Assembly: GCA_019915015.1 (NCBI GenBank)
Contig: JAHBBC010000019.1
Coordinates: forward strand, 372,001 to 436,000
Reading direction: 5' to 3'
DNA: 64,000 nucleotides
From: Auriscalpium vulgare
Lineage: Eukaryota; Basidiomycota; Agaricomycetes; Russulales; Auriscalpiaceae
The notes below the pieces were generated by a model. The model ran no database searches and was not told where the DNA came from. It saw only the letters and a program-made list of their open reading frames with translations. A program made the translations under genes and the position numbers. Shown here piece after piece: positions 45,690 through 57,730 of this stretch. Position 1 is the first letter of the stretch. Each line of letters starts with the position of its first letter.

Positions 45690-47520
45690 TTACGCCGGTG
45701 CTTTGGTCACCCAGTCGAACTCCTTCCCATACTTCACAACCCTCACCTCTCGGATCTGCTCCAGCACCGGCGCCCAGCGTCGCGCATTGGTGCGCCTGCG
45801 CGTGTGATTGCGGGTAGATGTTTCGGGGAGGCCCGTCACGGGCGTCAGCGGCGACAGGGTGTAGGGCGAGCCCAAGGCGCTCGGCAGGATGACGCGTCTT
45901 GACGCGACGCGTCGGATGTTGAGGAGCATCCGGCAGGAAAATATGCCGTGGAAGGCACGCATAGGCCTGGTGAGAAGGTTTGTTCAAATGGAATTAAATG
46001 AGGGAGACGAGCGCATACATGATGAAGATCGCTTGAAGTTCTGGATTGACTTCGGTGAGGGGGAATACCATGTTCAGATAGGAAAAGCCTATAAGTGCAA
46101 CGATAATATTCAGTTTGCTAGAGGATGTGTACCGCGGGGGAGACTCACACATGAGGTAGACAAAGAAGATAACGCCTGGTTCAAGGATCAGTGAAGGAAG
46201 ACGTAGACAATGGAGCTGATGATATACCGTCGAAGTACAAGGTCTGGAACGTCAAGTCAAACGTCTCGAAGTAATATCTCGCTATAAGCCAGTCAGACCC
46301 AAATGGCAGAATGCTTCGCAGTGAACGCACAAGTCCAACGAGTGTACGCGTTTCTTAGCGTCAGAAGTACAAGGACTACCGAATGCGTATACAGCAGATG
46401 TGATCAATAAAGGAGCACTCGGAGCACAGGAAGTACAGCTTACGCACCAGTTTCCATGACAAGCAAACACGCGAATGCAGACAAAAGAGCCAAGTGCGCA
46501 AGCGACGATGGCAGGGCAATGCACCCGGACATGATAAACGAGCTTGGCACGACTGTGTGGTGCACATATGGGTGAGCGGACACGGTGTGGACAAAATGAC
46601 TACGAACAGTGTGTGGCGTGCGACGAGATGTGCACGAATATCAGGGCACCAACCGTCAGGATCTGCCTCAGAGACCCAGTAAATCATTGATTGAAGAGTA
46701 CGGAGGTCGCTCGCTACGTACCACCCAAGCAGTCCCGAGAATCAGCAGGAGACGTTTCGAGCGATCGTACATGGCTTGCACCCGCAGGATCATGACAACT
46801 GAACTGTCAATCAGCGCGCGCAGAAGACACGTCGACAAGCACGTACTCTCCGAGAGTGCCATTCCAAAGGTCGTGGAGACTATAATCTGTCATATGGTGT
46901 CCAACCATAGGGGGGAAGGGGGGAACAAACGCACAGCTAACAAAAGTATATGTAGCGGAACAGGCCTGAGGATGAGCGAATGAGCGTATGCGACAGCCTG
47001 CCATGAACGGTAACCTGCCTCGGGACTTAAAGAAGGCTGACCAAGGGAGTCTGACCAATTGCTATCAACGAGGCAGCGCACGGAGAGGAAAACGCAACGT
47101 ACGGACGGTGTTGACAGCCATGTCGATGAAAGGAGTGTATCGGCTCAGCAAGTAAAGAACCTTTGGGAGCGTCCAGCGCGATCTCCAGACAAGATCAATC
47201 TGTATGATAGGTTTGCATCAACAAATGAAGTCCATAATGCATAGGGCGTACTTCGTCTGCGAACAAATAGAACCATTCGTAGACCTGTGGCGGACCTTAG
47301 TGTCCACGTATATAGAACAAGGAGCTTCAAGGTCTCACCAGGATTGTCAAAGTCGCGACTGTCAAGAAGGATCAGTCTGGAAGCGGGAATCAAAGAACAA
47401 GAAAACGATACCTTGGACGCGCTGGGAAATATGACGCTCGGTAAACAGATATTGGGAAAGGTAAGCGCAACGCACGTCAAATGCCATCTGGCTTTGAAGC
47501 AGGGCGACGACATCCACCAT
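45690..47520 (-). CDS. DUF6533 seven-helix membrane protein
   Basis: The start at 47520, MVDVVALLQSQMAFDVRCAY, leads by clean splices to VATLTIL, VYEWFYLFADE and IDLVWRSRWTLPKVLYLLSR followed by YTPFIDMAVNT. This is the DUF6533 signature (tyrosine, a short helix, acidic residues, W, then RYxPFxD). Further pieces are LRALIDSSVVMILRVQAMYD with RSKRLLLILGTAWVV, LNMVFPLTEVNPELQAIFIM and PMRAFHGIFSCRMLLNIRRV. The tail is polar and ends EFDWVTKAPA, TAA at 45690. Introns near 47405, 47285 and 47200 have GT...AG borders that keep frame. The family is a fungal seven-helix membrane group of unknown function. It has the same strand as the DUF6534 array, but its sequence is too different to be another copy. 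Confidence 0.8.
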
Positions 47521-48457
47521 GGCTCATGAAAAACAAAAGCCGGAAGTCCGGGCAACGGCCTGCGCAGGGAAAGAAAAAGAGAGGTGTGGTCGCGATCGCC
47601 GCAGGTCCGGTATAAAAGGCCGTGATGCACATGTCTTCGGTAGCTGAGTGGCATGTGAACGAGAGCCAAACATGTTGGTCGTGGGGCAGGGCAGATAGAA
47701 GATCGGTGTGATTCCCTCACGGCCTTGCTGAGATGCTGACGTCCTGGGGCGCGGCGAGCCCGGGTAGTGCTCGTACCGGGTAGTCAGCTGGGGCTACGCA
47801 GTTCAAATGCGGGAAGACATCAGTCGGCGCTGTTCCCGGACGGCGCAACAGCAACGATCTGTTGATGGAATGCCTTTGACAATGGGCTAGAAAGGGCGTG
47901 TGCGATGATCAGAAGTCGAATCCTGGTTTGGCACATCAAGGGAGTCTGGTGGTTGCATACGGACACAGCCTGGATATATTGGAGTGACGAAACATATCTG
48001 CTGCGAAGTATGGAAGTTGTACTGAACTTCTGAGCTTGGGTTCCGCAACGTTAGAACAGCCATGGCCTGATAGATGCAGATCCATCATCATCACGGCGGA
48101 CAACTCAGTGACGGACCTGCAACCTACGGCACTGACATCCTGCACCTCGTGGCCTTTGCCATGCGCCTCTGCGACAAGTTTTCAAGCTTTAAGCCGCAGC
48201 AAGACTGCTTCTTCCAAGTAAGTATCAGGTCGAGCAATGACGGGGGAGGAGAAAATAACAAGCGCCCAAGTTAGCTAATGGTCACGGTCACCTGACTGTT
48301 TGCAACCGTGTCGAGCCCCGGCATTGGGCAATGCCAACAGGCGCCCTCTCGCTCTCTGCTTCTGACGACGACGAAGGACGACGACCACTTCAACATTTCA
48401 CGAAGACCAAATCGTCACTTGTGCTGGTCACAGGATAACTGAACATTGGCTGCAGCA
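47521..48457. other. Intergenic, divergent promoters of the DUF6533 and FHA genes
   Basis: About 940 bp. No gene recognised. The right end, before the FHA gene, has a pyrimidine-rich stretch (about 48340-48400). Confidence 0.5.
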
Positions 48458-51400
48458 ATGAACAACGACGCAGTGGGGAGCTATGGGGTGCTGCGCTTCA
48501 TGAAGCGTCAGGATGAATCGGTCGTGGCCTCATTTCCCATCGACAAGGAGGAGGTCACCATTGGGCGCGATCAGGGATGTGATATCAGGCTCTACTATCC
48601 GACAGTGAGCGGTATCCACGCCAAGGTCGTCTTCCAAGAGCGAAAGGTGCGCGTCCTGACTTCGCTCCTTGGGTTCCAAACCAAACCACAGGCGACAGGC
48701 ATTCATCATGGTTCTGGGCGCCCATGGGGTGCTCATAGACAACTGCACCGTCTTTCCTGCCCCCGCTTCTGCAGTACCTACCACTGTGCCTCTCCCAAAC
48801 CACTCCGAGCTCGAAATCCACAACAAGCGCTTCCGCTTCGAATACCCACCCAAGGAGCTACGAGCCGCCCTGATTGCGACGCCTTCGCCAGTCAAAATCA
48901 AGAGCAATCGCAATAGGACCCTTCGCCTGTCCATGATCCAGAGCGCGCAGGTCTTCAGCCCGGCGCCAGACCCCGATCCACGCGTCAACTTGCGCATCCT
49001 TCAGACACCGATCCGGGCATCCCCTCTGAAGCCTAACCGCCAGCGCCTTCAACACGAAGCTGATGGTATGGAGGAGGAGGAGGAGGAGGAACAGATTGTG
49101 CTGGTAGAAGGCAACCGCCCGCGCGTTGTCGAGGAGGAGAAGGACCTCGTCATCCTCGAGGACGTCGAGGTCCGCGAAGAACTCCCTCCAGTTAAGCCTC
49201 TAAATTTCCAGAAGAGGCTGCCATCGACCGCAACCCAGACTCCGCGTAGCCGCCAATTCTCGGGCAGCCATGCGTCACGCTCAACAGCACCGGCGCCGGC
49301 GCCTCCACCTCCAGTCGTATTCCAGCCGCAGCCGCAGTATCAGACTCCCCGCAGAAAGGTACCCCGCTCGTCCTTGCATCGTGCGGTACTTATTCGATCG
49401 GCCCAACGCGCGCTTATGCGTGCGGAGCATGAGATGGAGGAAGAGGAGCGCGAGGTTCTAGCGGTGGAGGCTGCTGTTCTGGATGAACCCACAGTGATGG
49501 AAGAGGATGAACCGCTGGAGGAAGACGCAGAAGGTGGATGGGAGAACGAGGAGGCCGGGGATGCACAAGATTATGAAGAAGAGCTTCACGACGGCGATGA
49601 TGACGGCGACGAAGAGGTTGGCAACAGGGGCCGTCGACAGACACCTCCCGTGTCCGGATGGCGGAAGAGCCTAGAGGCCGTGAAGAACACGTGGCAGGCG
49701 TTCCGCTCTCGCTCTAGCTCTCCAGAGAAAACGGAGAGGGAGGAAGTATGCACCCTTTCTTGACTCGTCTTGCATTCTGGTGCTTACAACCACCCAGGAC
49801 GACGGTGGAGCAGAAGACGGGGAAAATCAATCCGATGAAGACATGGAGAACGACGAGAATGCGCAGACGGTGCCTGTTGATGCAGAGCCCGACGAGTACA
49901 CCGGCACGTCCAACCCCCAGGAATTTACTCCCCAGAGGCCGCCGCACGCTGTGCAGGCGCTTATGTCCCCTCACCGCCCGTCGCAAGGGCTCCGACCATT
50001 CATGACGCCACAGCCTGCCCGGGGATCAGCGGGGCTAGCTGATCGCGTGCGGGGAGTCGGTCGATTTTCTGTTGGGGGCGCCGCACGGCATCCTATCGGT
50101 GTGCCTTGGAAGGTTGAGGAGGTGCAGGTTGGGCTCCCGCTCCCGAGCGGCGTTGGCCGTGGTAGTCCGGTGAGCAGGCGACGGGTCAGCAAGGAGGAGC
50201 AAGAGGTAGTTTGGTCTTGTCCATATGCTGTTGTTCTGCTGACGCACCGGGGAACAGGATATTCAAGCCCGGAGGAGGTCAGCTTTCCAGGCGCCAGATG
50301 CTTACTTCGGAGACGACATTCCTGGTTCGCGGCGCGCATCTCTCGCACCCAGGAGTACTCCCTCGCCTGCCAAAGTTCCCGTGGAGAGGAGCGAGGACGA
50401 GGATGAGGACACGGGTGTCCTGTTGGAGCGCATGAAGGAGATGGTCGACGTTATGAAACGCCGTCGGAGCATGCGGGAGGACGAACGACCGGTTGACGAG
50501 GAGCAAGGCGACCAGGATGCAGACGAGGACGATCTCTTCGCTGAGGGTATCGAGGACGAGGAAGACCGTGGAGGACAGGATGAAGACCACATAGCCGTTG
50601 ACGGGCCTCCAGATGAACCTCACGTTGCCGAGTATCACACTGCCACTGTGCCATCCAAGCCTCAACCCGGAACGCCGCAAATGTCGGAACTCAAGCATAT
50701 GTTTTCAATCAACCAACCCACTGCGAAGCCCCGCTACACAGGCATGCAGGAGTTGTTCGAACCCCCCGCGAGCGAGGAGCGCAGGGTATTTGAGACGCCC
50801 AAGCTCGAGGGAGAGTACGACCTCTTCGACGGGGAGGCGGAGAACTTCGACGAGGCTGCGGAAGTGCATGGCGACAAAGCACAGGTGCCCGGACCGGCCA
50901 AGCCGGCGTCGACTCGCGGGAAGACACCACGCGCCGAGCCCAAGGGGCGCTCTCGCTCCAAGACACCCGTGTCGCGTGCAAAGAAGGCGCCAGCCGCTGC
51001 ACCCATGGACGTATCGGATATGGCGGACGATGAGGAGACGCCCGGTCTCCCACCGCCCAAGGCAAGCAAAAAGACGGCAGATGCGCCGAAGGCGGCTGTT
51101 GTCCGTCGTACGCGGCGCGCGGACAGCGAAATGGATGAAGTACGTTGCTCGGATTTCCACATCGCTAGAGCACTAATCATTGATGTGTTGCAGGATTCAC
51201 CAGCTGTGGCCAGCAAGCCAAGTTCGAGGGTGAAGAAGACCGAAGTGGTCAGTTGACTGATCTCTTCGCCAAAGCCGCATCATTAACATCTCGTTTGCAG
51301 GCGACTTCTTCACGATCCTCTACCCGCACCAAGACCGTGGTGCCGAAGGTCGAGCAAGAAGCGCCTGTTCGCCGTACCCGCAAGGCGACGAAGGCAACCA

Positions 51401-51987
51401 CCGATGATGAATCCAAGCCCGCACGCAAACCCGCACGCGCTGCTAAGACCCCTATGGTGTCAGATTCCGAGCCACCGAAGACGACACGCAGCAAAGCATC
51501 AGCCGGCTCCTCGTCAAAGCGCACCCGCGCCAAAGCGAGCGACGTCGAAGTAGAGTCGACGGGTTCCGACCCACTAGACAGCATCGACCGCGCGGACCCG
51601 GATGACGTACCGGTTGCAGCGAAAGTTCGCCGCGGACGCTCGCAAACTGTCACCAGTGCACCAGACGACGCTGACGACAAGGGCCCAACGCTGCAGACGT
51701 CGCGAGGGCGCAAGACGCCAACTACCTCTGGCGCATCCGGGCGTGGGACAGCAACCAAGAGCCGCTCGGCAGCAGCACCGGCGACCGTTCCTGGCAAGGA
51801 AAACACGCCCGAGCCCCGCACGATTAAGGAAGAGCCACCGGAAGATGCAGTGGCAAAGCCGGCGGCGGCCAAGGTGTCGAGGACGCGGAAGGCGACAGCG
51901 GCATCGGCGAAGGTGCAGAGCGAGCCGGAGGTTGCCGCGCCGAAGACGAGAGCAGCGAGGACACGAGCTGCGAGTGCGCGCAAGTAA
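48458..51987 (+). CDS. FHA-domain nuclear protein resembling Ki-67
   Basis: The start MNNDAVGSYGVLRFMKRQDE leads into an FHA domain: EEVTIGRDQGCDIRLYYPTV (GR...S/H-type phosphopeptide loop), SGIHAKVVF, then after a 45-bp intron AFIMVLGAHGVLIDN. The rest is low-complexity, acidic and serine/proline-rich: a DUF-free acidic run at about 49065-49180, TP and SP sites, GTPQMSELKHMFSINQP, KPRYTGMQELFEPPASEERR and FETPKLEGEYDLFDG. The form P-x-x-G-[ML]-x-[ED]-[LM]-F repeats, resembling the repeat core of Ki-67. The C-terminal part is very basic, with many TRKAT, RGRKTP and RRGRSQ blocks, ending AASARK, stop at 51985. An FHA head, TP-rich middle and basic chromatin-binding tail is the layout of Ki-67, a mitotic chromosome-surface protein. 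I infer a chromosome-associated phosphoprotein, not proven orthology. Confidence 0.75.
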
Positions 51988-52264
51988 GTGGTGTAGCAGA
52001 TCGTGGTTCGGATGCGTTGATACCCGTGCTGTCGTTTTTGTGCTGTCGGTGTGCATAAACGCAGTACCACTGTATACTACTAGTACTTATAGCCTTGATC
52101 ATGACTTATGACGACATATGACCCTCACCGTCTCGAATGAATCGAATCTTGCAACTATGATTTGAAAGAAAATCCGTTGTTTTTGTATTGACATTTGGCA
52201 TTATAAAGGAAGCCCGTGTCGTGATAGTCATGATACATCCGCTGCCATCCCGCTTCGCAGCACC

Positions 52265-54379
52265 CTAAACTGCCTCTCGCTTCACCTTCCTGCCATTGCG
52301 CTCCTTGCGCAACCGCACGCTGTCCCGCACCCCGAAGCCGCTCACGAACACCATGCGCACCTCTTCCAGACTCAGCCCCGCGGTCTCCGGGAAGCAAAAC
52401 ACGACGAAGATGTACCCGAGTAAGCAGAGGCCCGCGTAGAACCCAAACGCGCCCGCGGGCGTGATCTTTGTCATCAGCGAGAGGTACGTGGACCCGATGA
52501 GCAGGTTCGCGCCCCAGTTGGTCGTCGTGGCGAGCGAGGTGCCGATGCCGCGGACTACAGAGTGCGCGAGTGAGCAATTGCTTTTGAGGAGAACAGGCGT
52601 GCGTACCTTCGAGAGAGAAGAACTCGCCTTGCTGCCAGGGGACGTTGCCGAGGCCCGTGGCGTACGACGCAACAAAAAAGATAATGGAGAACAGCACGAC
52701 GCCCGACCAGGAGTGCGGGTAGTTCGACCCGTCGACGAGTACGCCATTAGTCTTCTTTGTCAGAACTGCACTCACACCGGAAGAAGTTCAGCAATGGGGC
52801 GAGCGCGAAGGAAGAAAAGAGCGCACAGTGGAACGCGACGGCGGCGAGCGTCGGACCGAAGATCATGCCCGGCGCCGAGACCAGCATGATGCGTCGGCGG
52901 CCGATGATGTCGATGTACTTGAGCGCGAAGAGCGTGAAGAGGAAGTTGGTGCCCGAGACGATGAGCCCGACCGCGGTGGGGTGGTTGAAGCCAATTTGCT
53001 TGAACAGCGTTGCCGAATAATACATCAGGGTCTGGAAAGGAAAAGCTATTGAATAACAATTTCGTTGCATATCGTGAAGCACTCACATTGAAGCCGCAGA
53101 GCTGCTGAAACGCCTGCATGCCACACGCGACAACTGACAGTGGATGAGCGGCGGTGTTGTGCGAGTCACGAAGGAAGATTCATACTGAGAGCGCGCCGGT
53201 TGACAGGAACGAATAGTATAGATTGGAACCGTTGCAAGAATGTCGTAGTACGCGTGATCTCGATGCTTTGTTTCACGGCGGCTTGAAGAACTTTGACCTG
53301 CCAGTAGGACGAAAGATTGAGGACACTATACACGCACGAGAAAAGACAGCGCACCTTCAGTTCAACCTGTTCCGCGGAGGCGTACGCATATATTTTCGAC
53401 ATCACCGCACGCGCTTGGTCCACCTCTCCCCGCTTCAGCATGATGCGCGCTACACACACGCCGCCCGCGTCAGAATCACTGTAATACAAAACGGGAAGGA
53501 CGACGCACGCGACTCAGGCAGGAAGAACAGGGAGATGACCTGTAGGCTTGCGGGAACTGTGCCCAGGCCGACCATCCACCGCCAACCGCCGCTCACGTTC
53601 TCGAACCCCGCATCGATCCCATACGCAATCACCTGGCCGAGTGTGATCGCGACGACGTTTATGACAACCATGCGACCCCGCAAACGTGTTGGGGAGAGCT
53701 CCTGGATATATACGGGCGCGACGCATGCGGCGATGCCGACGCCCCAACCGATGAGGAAGCGCGTGCCAACCTGAGGACATGGGAGTGATGGCCAGATAAA
53801 ATGGGAAATGGGACTAACCATCGCCCATACGGTGTGCGATACCGCCTGCCCGATTGCGCCGCCCATGAAGAGGACATCGGCGATGCCGAGGACCGGGCGG
53901 CGGCCAACGATGTCGGACAACATCCCAGCTCCAAGGCCGCCAAAAAGAGCGCCGAGCGTCGTAGAGGACGTTATCAATTCCTGACTGGACGTTATATGTT
54001 TCCCAGTCTACAGAGGACAACATTGCTTACTTTCTGTAAATTGGAAAGCTCTGCAGGTCCAAGATCTCCACTTATCGTCACCAGAGCGCCTGAGACCACG
54101 CCGGTGTCGTACCCTAGGAGAAAGGCCGGTCAATGAGACTCATACCGTGGCTGTATATGTTCATCGAGACGCACCGAAGAGAAGACCCGATATGCTGCTG
54201 CACAGGACAAGCAGCCATACGAACCAAGTTGTCCTCTCCTCGCCCTCAGCGACCACCACGAGCTCTGAAATCTCACCGGCAGCTAGGGCTTTCGCAACAT
54301 CGTCCTCAACATTTTCATCAGGCAATCTCACAGCACCCTTCTCGTCCTCTGAAGAGCGTTTGTCGTCGAAAGAGCTCAT
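52265..54379 (-). CDS. Sugar-porter family transporter, probably myo-inositol type
   Basis: The start ATG at 54379 gives MSSFDDKRSSEDEKGAVRLP; an upstream in-frame ATG is at 54418. First helix: TTWFVWLLVLCSSISGLLFG. Then ELITSSTTLGALFGGLGAGM, LSDIVGRRPVL (the family GRR motif), VGTRFLIGWGVGIAACVAPV, YIQELSPTRLRGRMVVINVV with AITLGQVIAYGIDAGF, and GWRWMVGLGTVPASLQVISL. The second half has MQAFQQLCGFN, LMYYSATLFKQIGF, IDIIGRRRIML, GLGNVPWQQGEFFSLE and VVFCFPETAGLSLEEV, ending KVKREAV, stop at 52265. The NVPWQQGE and YIxELxPxRxRGR motifs favour the proton-coupled inositol transporter (ITR) branch over hexose transporters. Twelve helices are expected, plasma membrane. Introns are clean. Confidence 0.88.
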
Positions 54380-55529
54380 GATGCAAAGCAGCCGGTAGCA
54401 GTTGGTGGAGTACGACAAAAGATGTCGTCGGAGTCAAAGGACATTCCGGCCAAAAGAACTCCCTTTAAGAGACAACAAGCGAGTCACTTGGTGCGCTGTG
54501 GTCACTTGACAAGTCGTGGGGGTTCTGCAGAAGAGTGGAGGCCTCGGAGCTCCTTGTGTCGGGCCGCATGGTGCACAGGAAATTTGCTTCGCGCCGGAGA
54601 CAGATGTCGTGGGCGTACCTTATCAGGCAATGAGTGTGCCAGGAAGTTCGCGTAGGCGCACTGCTGCTTGTCAGATCAGTGTCAGACGACCTCTGAAAGA
54701 CATATGAGAGGATGCGAGTGCGCCACGCCGGTGACGAGAACACCTTCGGTATCAGGCGCGGCGAAGCGTCACCGTCCATCATGGAGAAGCGTCGGGTTGC
54801 AGTGAGAACGCAGGACGGTCGCCCAGCGTTCCCGCTGCGGGGACAATGGCTCGGCATAAGAGGACACAGAGATGTACTTTGATGGCTGATAGCTCGTGGT
54901 CAGAGACAAACTCTGCAGCCGTCGTGGCGTATGCGGACTATGAAAAGTTGCCGGCAAGACTGAGGCCAATAGATAAGAGCCCAGGGACTATAGATCCAAT
55001 CATTTCCTAATAGATACAGATGCGACAAGCTGACAACGCTACTCGTTCACACTCAGTACATGCGCTGATCCTCTTCGACACAGTCGCGGGCTTCTGGAGC
55101 ACCATGGTGAGCAGGCGTTCTCTACTTCAACAGATCGTGGGTAGGAGCCCGGACTCATACCAGCGCTACTGAACACAGATACGCATGTACACCTGCGCGC
55201 CTGCACGCTTGTCTAAGGCCACAATGCCCTTTTTTGCCTCCTTCGAAGTTCGCGGGGCTTCTCACACGTTTGCTTCGTCAGCCACGTGAATCACCGCTTT
55301 GTAGTCGATGAAATTTCGCTTTGGACATATTCTGCCGTGCACGCAGCTGAGGGCACGAGAGCAAGTTCTAGGCGCATGCGCGACGCCACTGCTGGGCTGT
55401 GGTCGCATGGACGGCATGGCCGGGGCCGACATGCAACGGCCTGGTGCTTTCGGTCTCTAGATGAAATCTCCAGAGCGCAACCATTTGATACACTGCATAG
55501 CGAGCTCCTCGCCATGATCTTAAATACTG
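54380..55529. other. Intergenic, no gene recognised
   Basis: About 1.15 kb between the transporter start and the hydrolase stop. Frames are short and lack motifs. Confidence 0.5.
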
Positions 55530-56607
55530 TCAGACAGGCCCCGCCAACATGTAAGATCCTAGCCACGTACTGATTACGAACGCATGCGGTATATCCCGAT
55601 GCCCATGCACGACGCGCACCGCCGCCGGCGTCCCATGCAAAGCATGCAGAATGACTTCCCGCTGGTCCCCAACCCAGTCGTCCTCCTCCGCGAAGTAAAA
55701 CCACAGATGCTCAATGTGCCGGTCCAGAAGAGCGACGTCGAGGTCAGTGATGGTGTTCATTTCGTCGTGGGCCATCGTAAGACAGGCGTGGATTGCCGAC
55801 GGGGAGTGCAGTAATGAACGCAGGACCTCCAGCTGGGCCAATGGCCACGACGAGAAAAGCGTCCAGAGAACACGGAGTGGGAGAATGCGGACGAGCATGG
55901 ATAGGTGCGCTACGACGCGGGGAAATGGGGGATGAAATAGCCACTGCCATGGAAATTCAGCAAGCAGGAACGACAACTACTAGACGTTACGTACCGACAA
56001 ACGCCGCCCCTTGGGTGTCTCCCTTAACTGGCTGATAGTGGGGAAAAGCAGAAAGGCCCCCGCCGCCTCATCCGGCCTTTGTTTGAGCACCTGCGTCGCC
56101 AGCCAGCTACCCATACTGTGTCCTGCGAGAAGTATTTTCGTCTCCGGGCCATACGTCAACCGCAGGGCGTCGACCACCTCCAGAAGAGCGTCAACCTGCG
56201 CGGGCAGGCCAACAAGATCCGTCGGGCGCCAGGCCTTCTCGCCACCCACACAGGCTGACAGCCCTTGGTGGGCGTGCGCGAGAATTGCAAAGGACTCCGG
56301 CGCGGCTTTGTGGATGGCGGTAAGAAAGCGGACGTAGAAACCGAGTAGGCCGGGGTTTCCTGCAGTGATCATCCTGCGTAAGTTATCAGGTTGGCAGGGC
56401 AGTGGGCAGATATATAAACTCGCCGGGGATAAAAACAAGGACGGTGCGAGGATGGTCCCCGTCGTGGATTGCAGTCGGCCACCAGAGGGAGTGTGCGGGT
56501 TCTAGTGGTTTCTTGTGGGGGAAGACAGCGCTGAGATAGCCCTCGTCTTGGGGCTTTATGACCTCCTCGAGGAATGTGGGCAGATGGCTGTTGCCTGAAG
56601 CCTGCAT
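55530..56607 (-). CDS. Lipid-droplet-associated hydrolase (LDAH) family alpha/beta hydrolase
   Basis: The start ATG at 56607, MQASGNSHLPTFLEEVIKPQ, is the likeliest; an upstream exon is possible. The family entrance motif is VLVFIPGN, an intron, then PGLLGFYVRFLTAIHK. The nucleophile elbow is ILLAGHSMGSWLATQVL (GHSMG, catalytic Ser). The middle reads FLLFPTISQL and the C-terminal part TMAHDEMNTITDLDV and LWFYFAEEDDWVGDQREVIL, supplying the acid, then VHGHRDIPHAFVI, supplying the catalytic His. The catalytic triad is therefore complete. Known for the family: associates with lipid droplets and affects neutral-lipid or sterol-ester turnover. The last few codons are uncertain: an intron may follow HAFVIS, while the unspliced frame stops at 55530. 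It is divergent from the F-box gene at 56805, about 200 bp apart. Confidence 0.86.
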
Positions 56608-56804
56608 TGAGGCTCAAGGGTCTGTAGGTACTGAGAGCAGGGTAAGAGGCAAAGTCGCCACCGTGACCGCGGGATGGAAGCGATGTGTGGTAGCGACTGG
56701 CACGCGGCCCTCTCAATCATGTTGTCTTTGCTCCCTGGATCCTCCGTGGACGAGTCGTTCATCTTGCCGGTGGTACTCATCTAGCCTTTTTCTCTCTTCA
56801 ATAC

Positions 56805-57730
56805 ATGTCGGGTTCATTCGTCGGCCTGCCCAACGAAGTGCTGCGGGATATACTTAGCCGCATCGACTGCAAGAGCATCCTCGCCTTCCAGACAGTGAGT
56901 TGTTAGATCCTCACCATACCCACAAGGGTAATCTACCGTCTGCTTGATCTCGGACGCGACTTGGTAGACATGTAGACAATTCAAGACTTTCGTGGATAGC
57001 GATCTGGAACTGCAGTGCACAATGATCAAGCTTGCTGCTCTCGTGATGTGCGAGGGCCCCAATGGCCACCTTCTCACCGTTTCCCTGCGGCGCATGCAGG
57101 CGTACGAAGCGGGCCCAAGCAACAGACGTCATCAAGCTCGAGGAGCTCCCTTTCATCGCCCTCGGCAATAGTGTCGATCTGCTACTTACCTCCGTGACCA
57201 CATTGGTGTCCGAACTCCCCACGGACGATGGCCTGCGAGTGTACGTCCAGCAAATGCCCTCTACCACTCGCGGCATCGAGGAGCGCCACTGGAGTTTCTG
57301 GTTTTCGGATCGCAACTACAGCGTGGCCGCTGTCGACGCTTCGCAGGACCTCCTCGTGATGAAGAGCAACGGTGAACTCGGGTTCGTCGTGTAAAGTTTT
57401 CGCGCAATGCGTCGCTCACAGTAAATGTGTCTAGCGATGCGGTGGTCCGCATGCTCACCCTCTCAACGGGGAGAGGCACTCATCGTCTCCATTTTTGGCT
57501 TCTGTGGGCCGCCATACAGACTTCTATCTAGCTTTTCGTCTGAGAGACCGCGCACGGGCCAGCGCAATCATCAATGGGCGATCCGAAAGCGACATCTTTC
57601 AACTTTGCGACACTCCTCGCTGGACCTCGCCCTACCTCGCCCCGGCCTTGGTCAAGGCGAGTCTCGTACCTTCCGGCACAACAGGTATCCCGAGTTCTAC
57701 ACGCAACATCTTGACAGCATGAATGGCTGA
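56805..57730 (+). pseudogene. F-box protein gene, apparently frameshifted
   Basis: Starts MSGSFVGLPNEVLRDILSRI with DCKSILAFQT, a typical F-box. After an intron comes TFVDSDLELQCTMIKLAALV, MCEGPNGHLLTVSLRRMQAY. In the next bases (about 57095-57120) the frame of this part runs into unlike sequence, while another frame gives ATDVIKLEELPFIALGNSVD and LRVYVQQMPSTTRGIEERHW. No intron of believable length connects them, so a frameshift is likely. Downstream pieces VVRMLTLSTGRGTHRLHFWL and RARASAIINGRSESDIFQLC still look like the usual long C-terminal part of mushroom F-box proteins. F-box proteins join substrates to SCF ubiquitin ligases. A sequencing error or an unusual splice could also explain the frame change, and the 3' end is a guess. 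Confidence 0.6.

Noticed and set aside
51249..52070. 273-codon minus-strand frame
   Set aside because: Antisense to the basic tail of the FHA protein; it reads as low-complexity valine/alanine/serine and has no motif.
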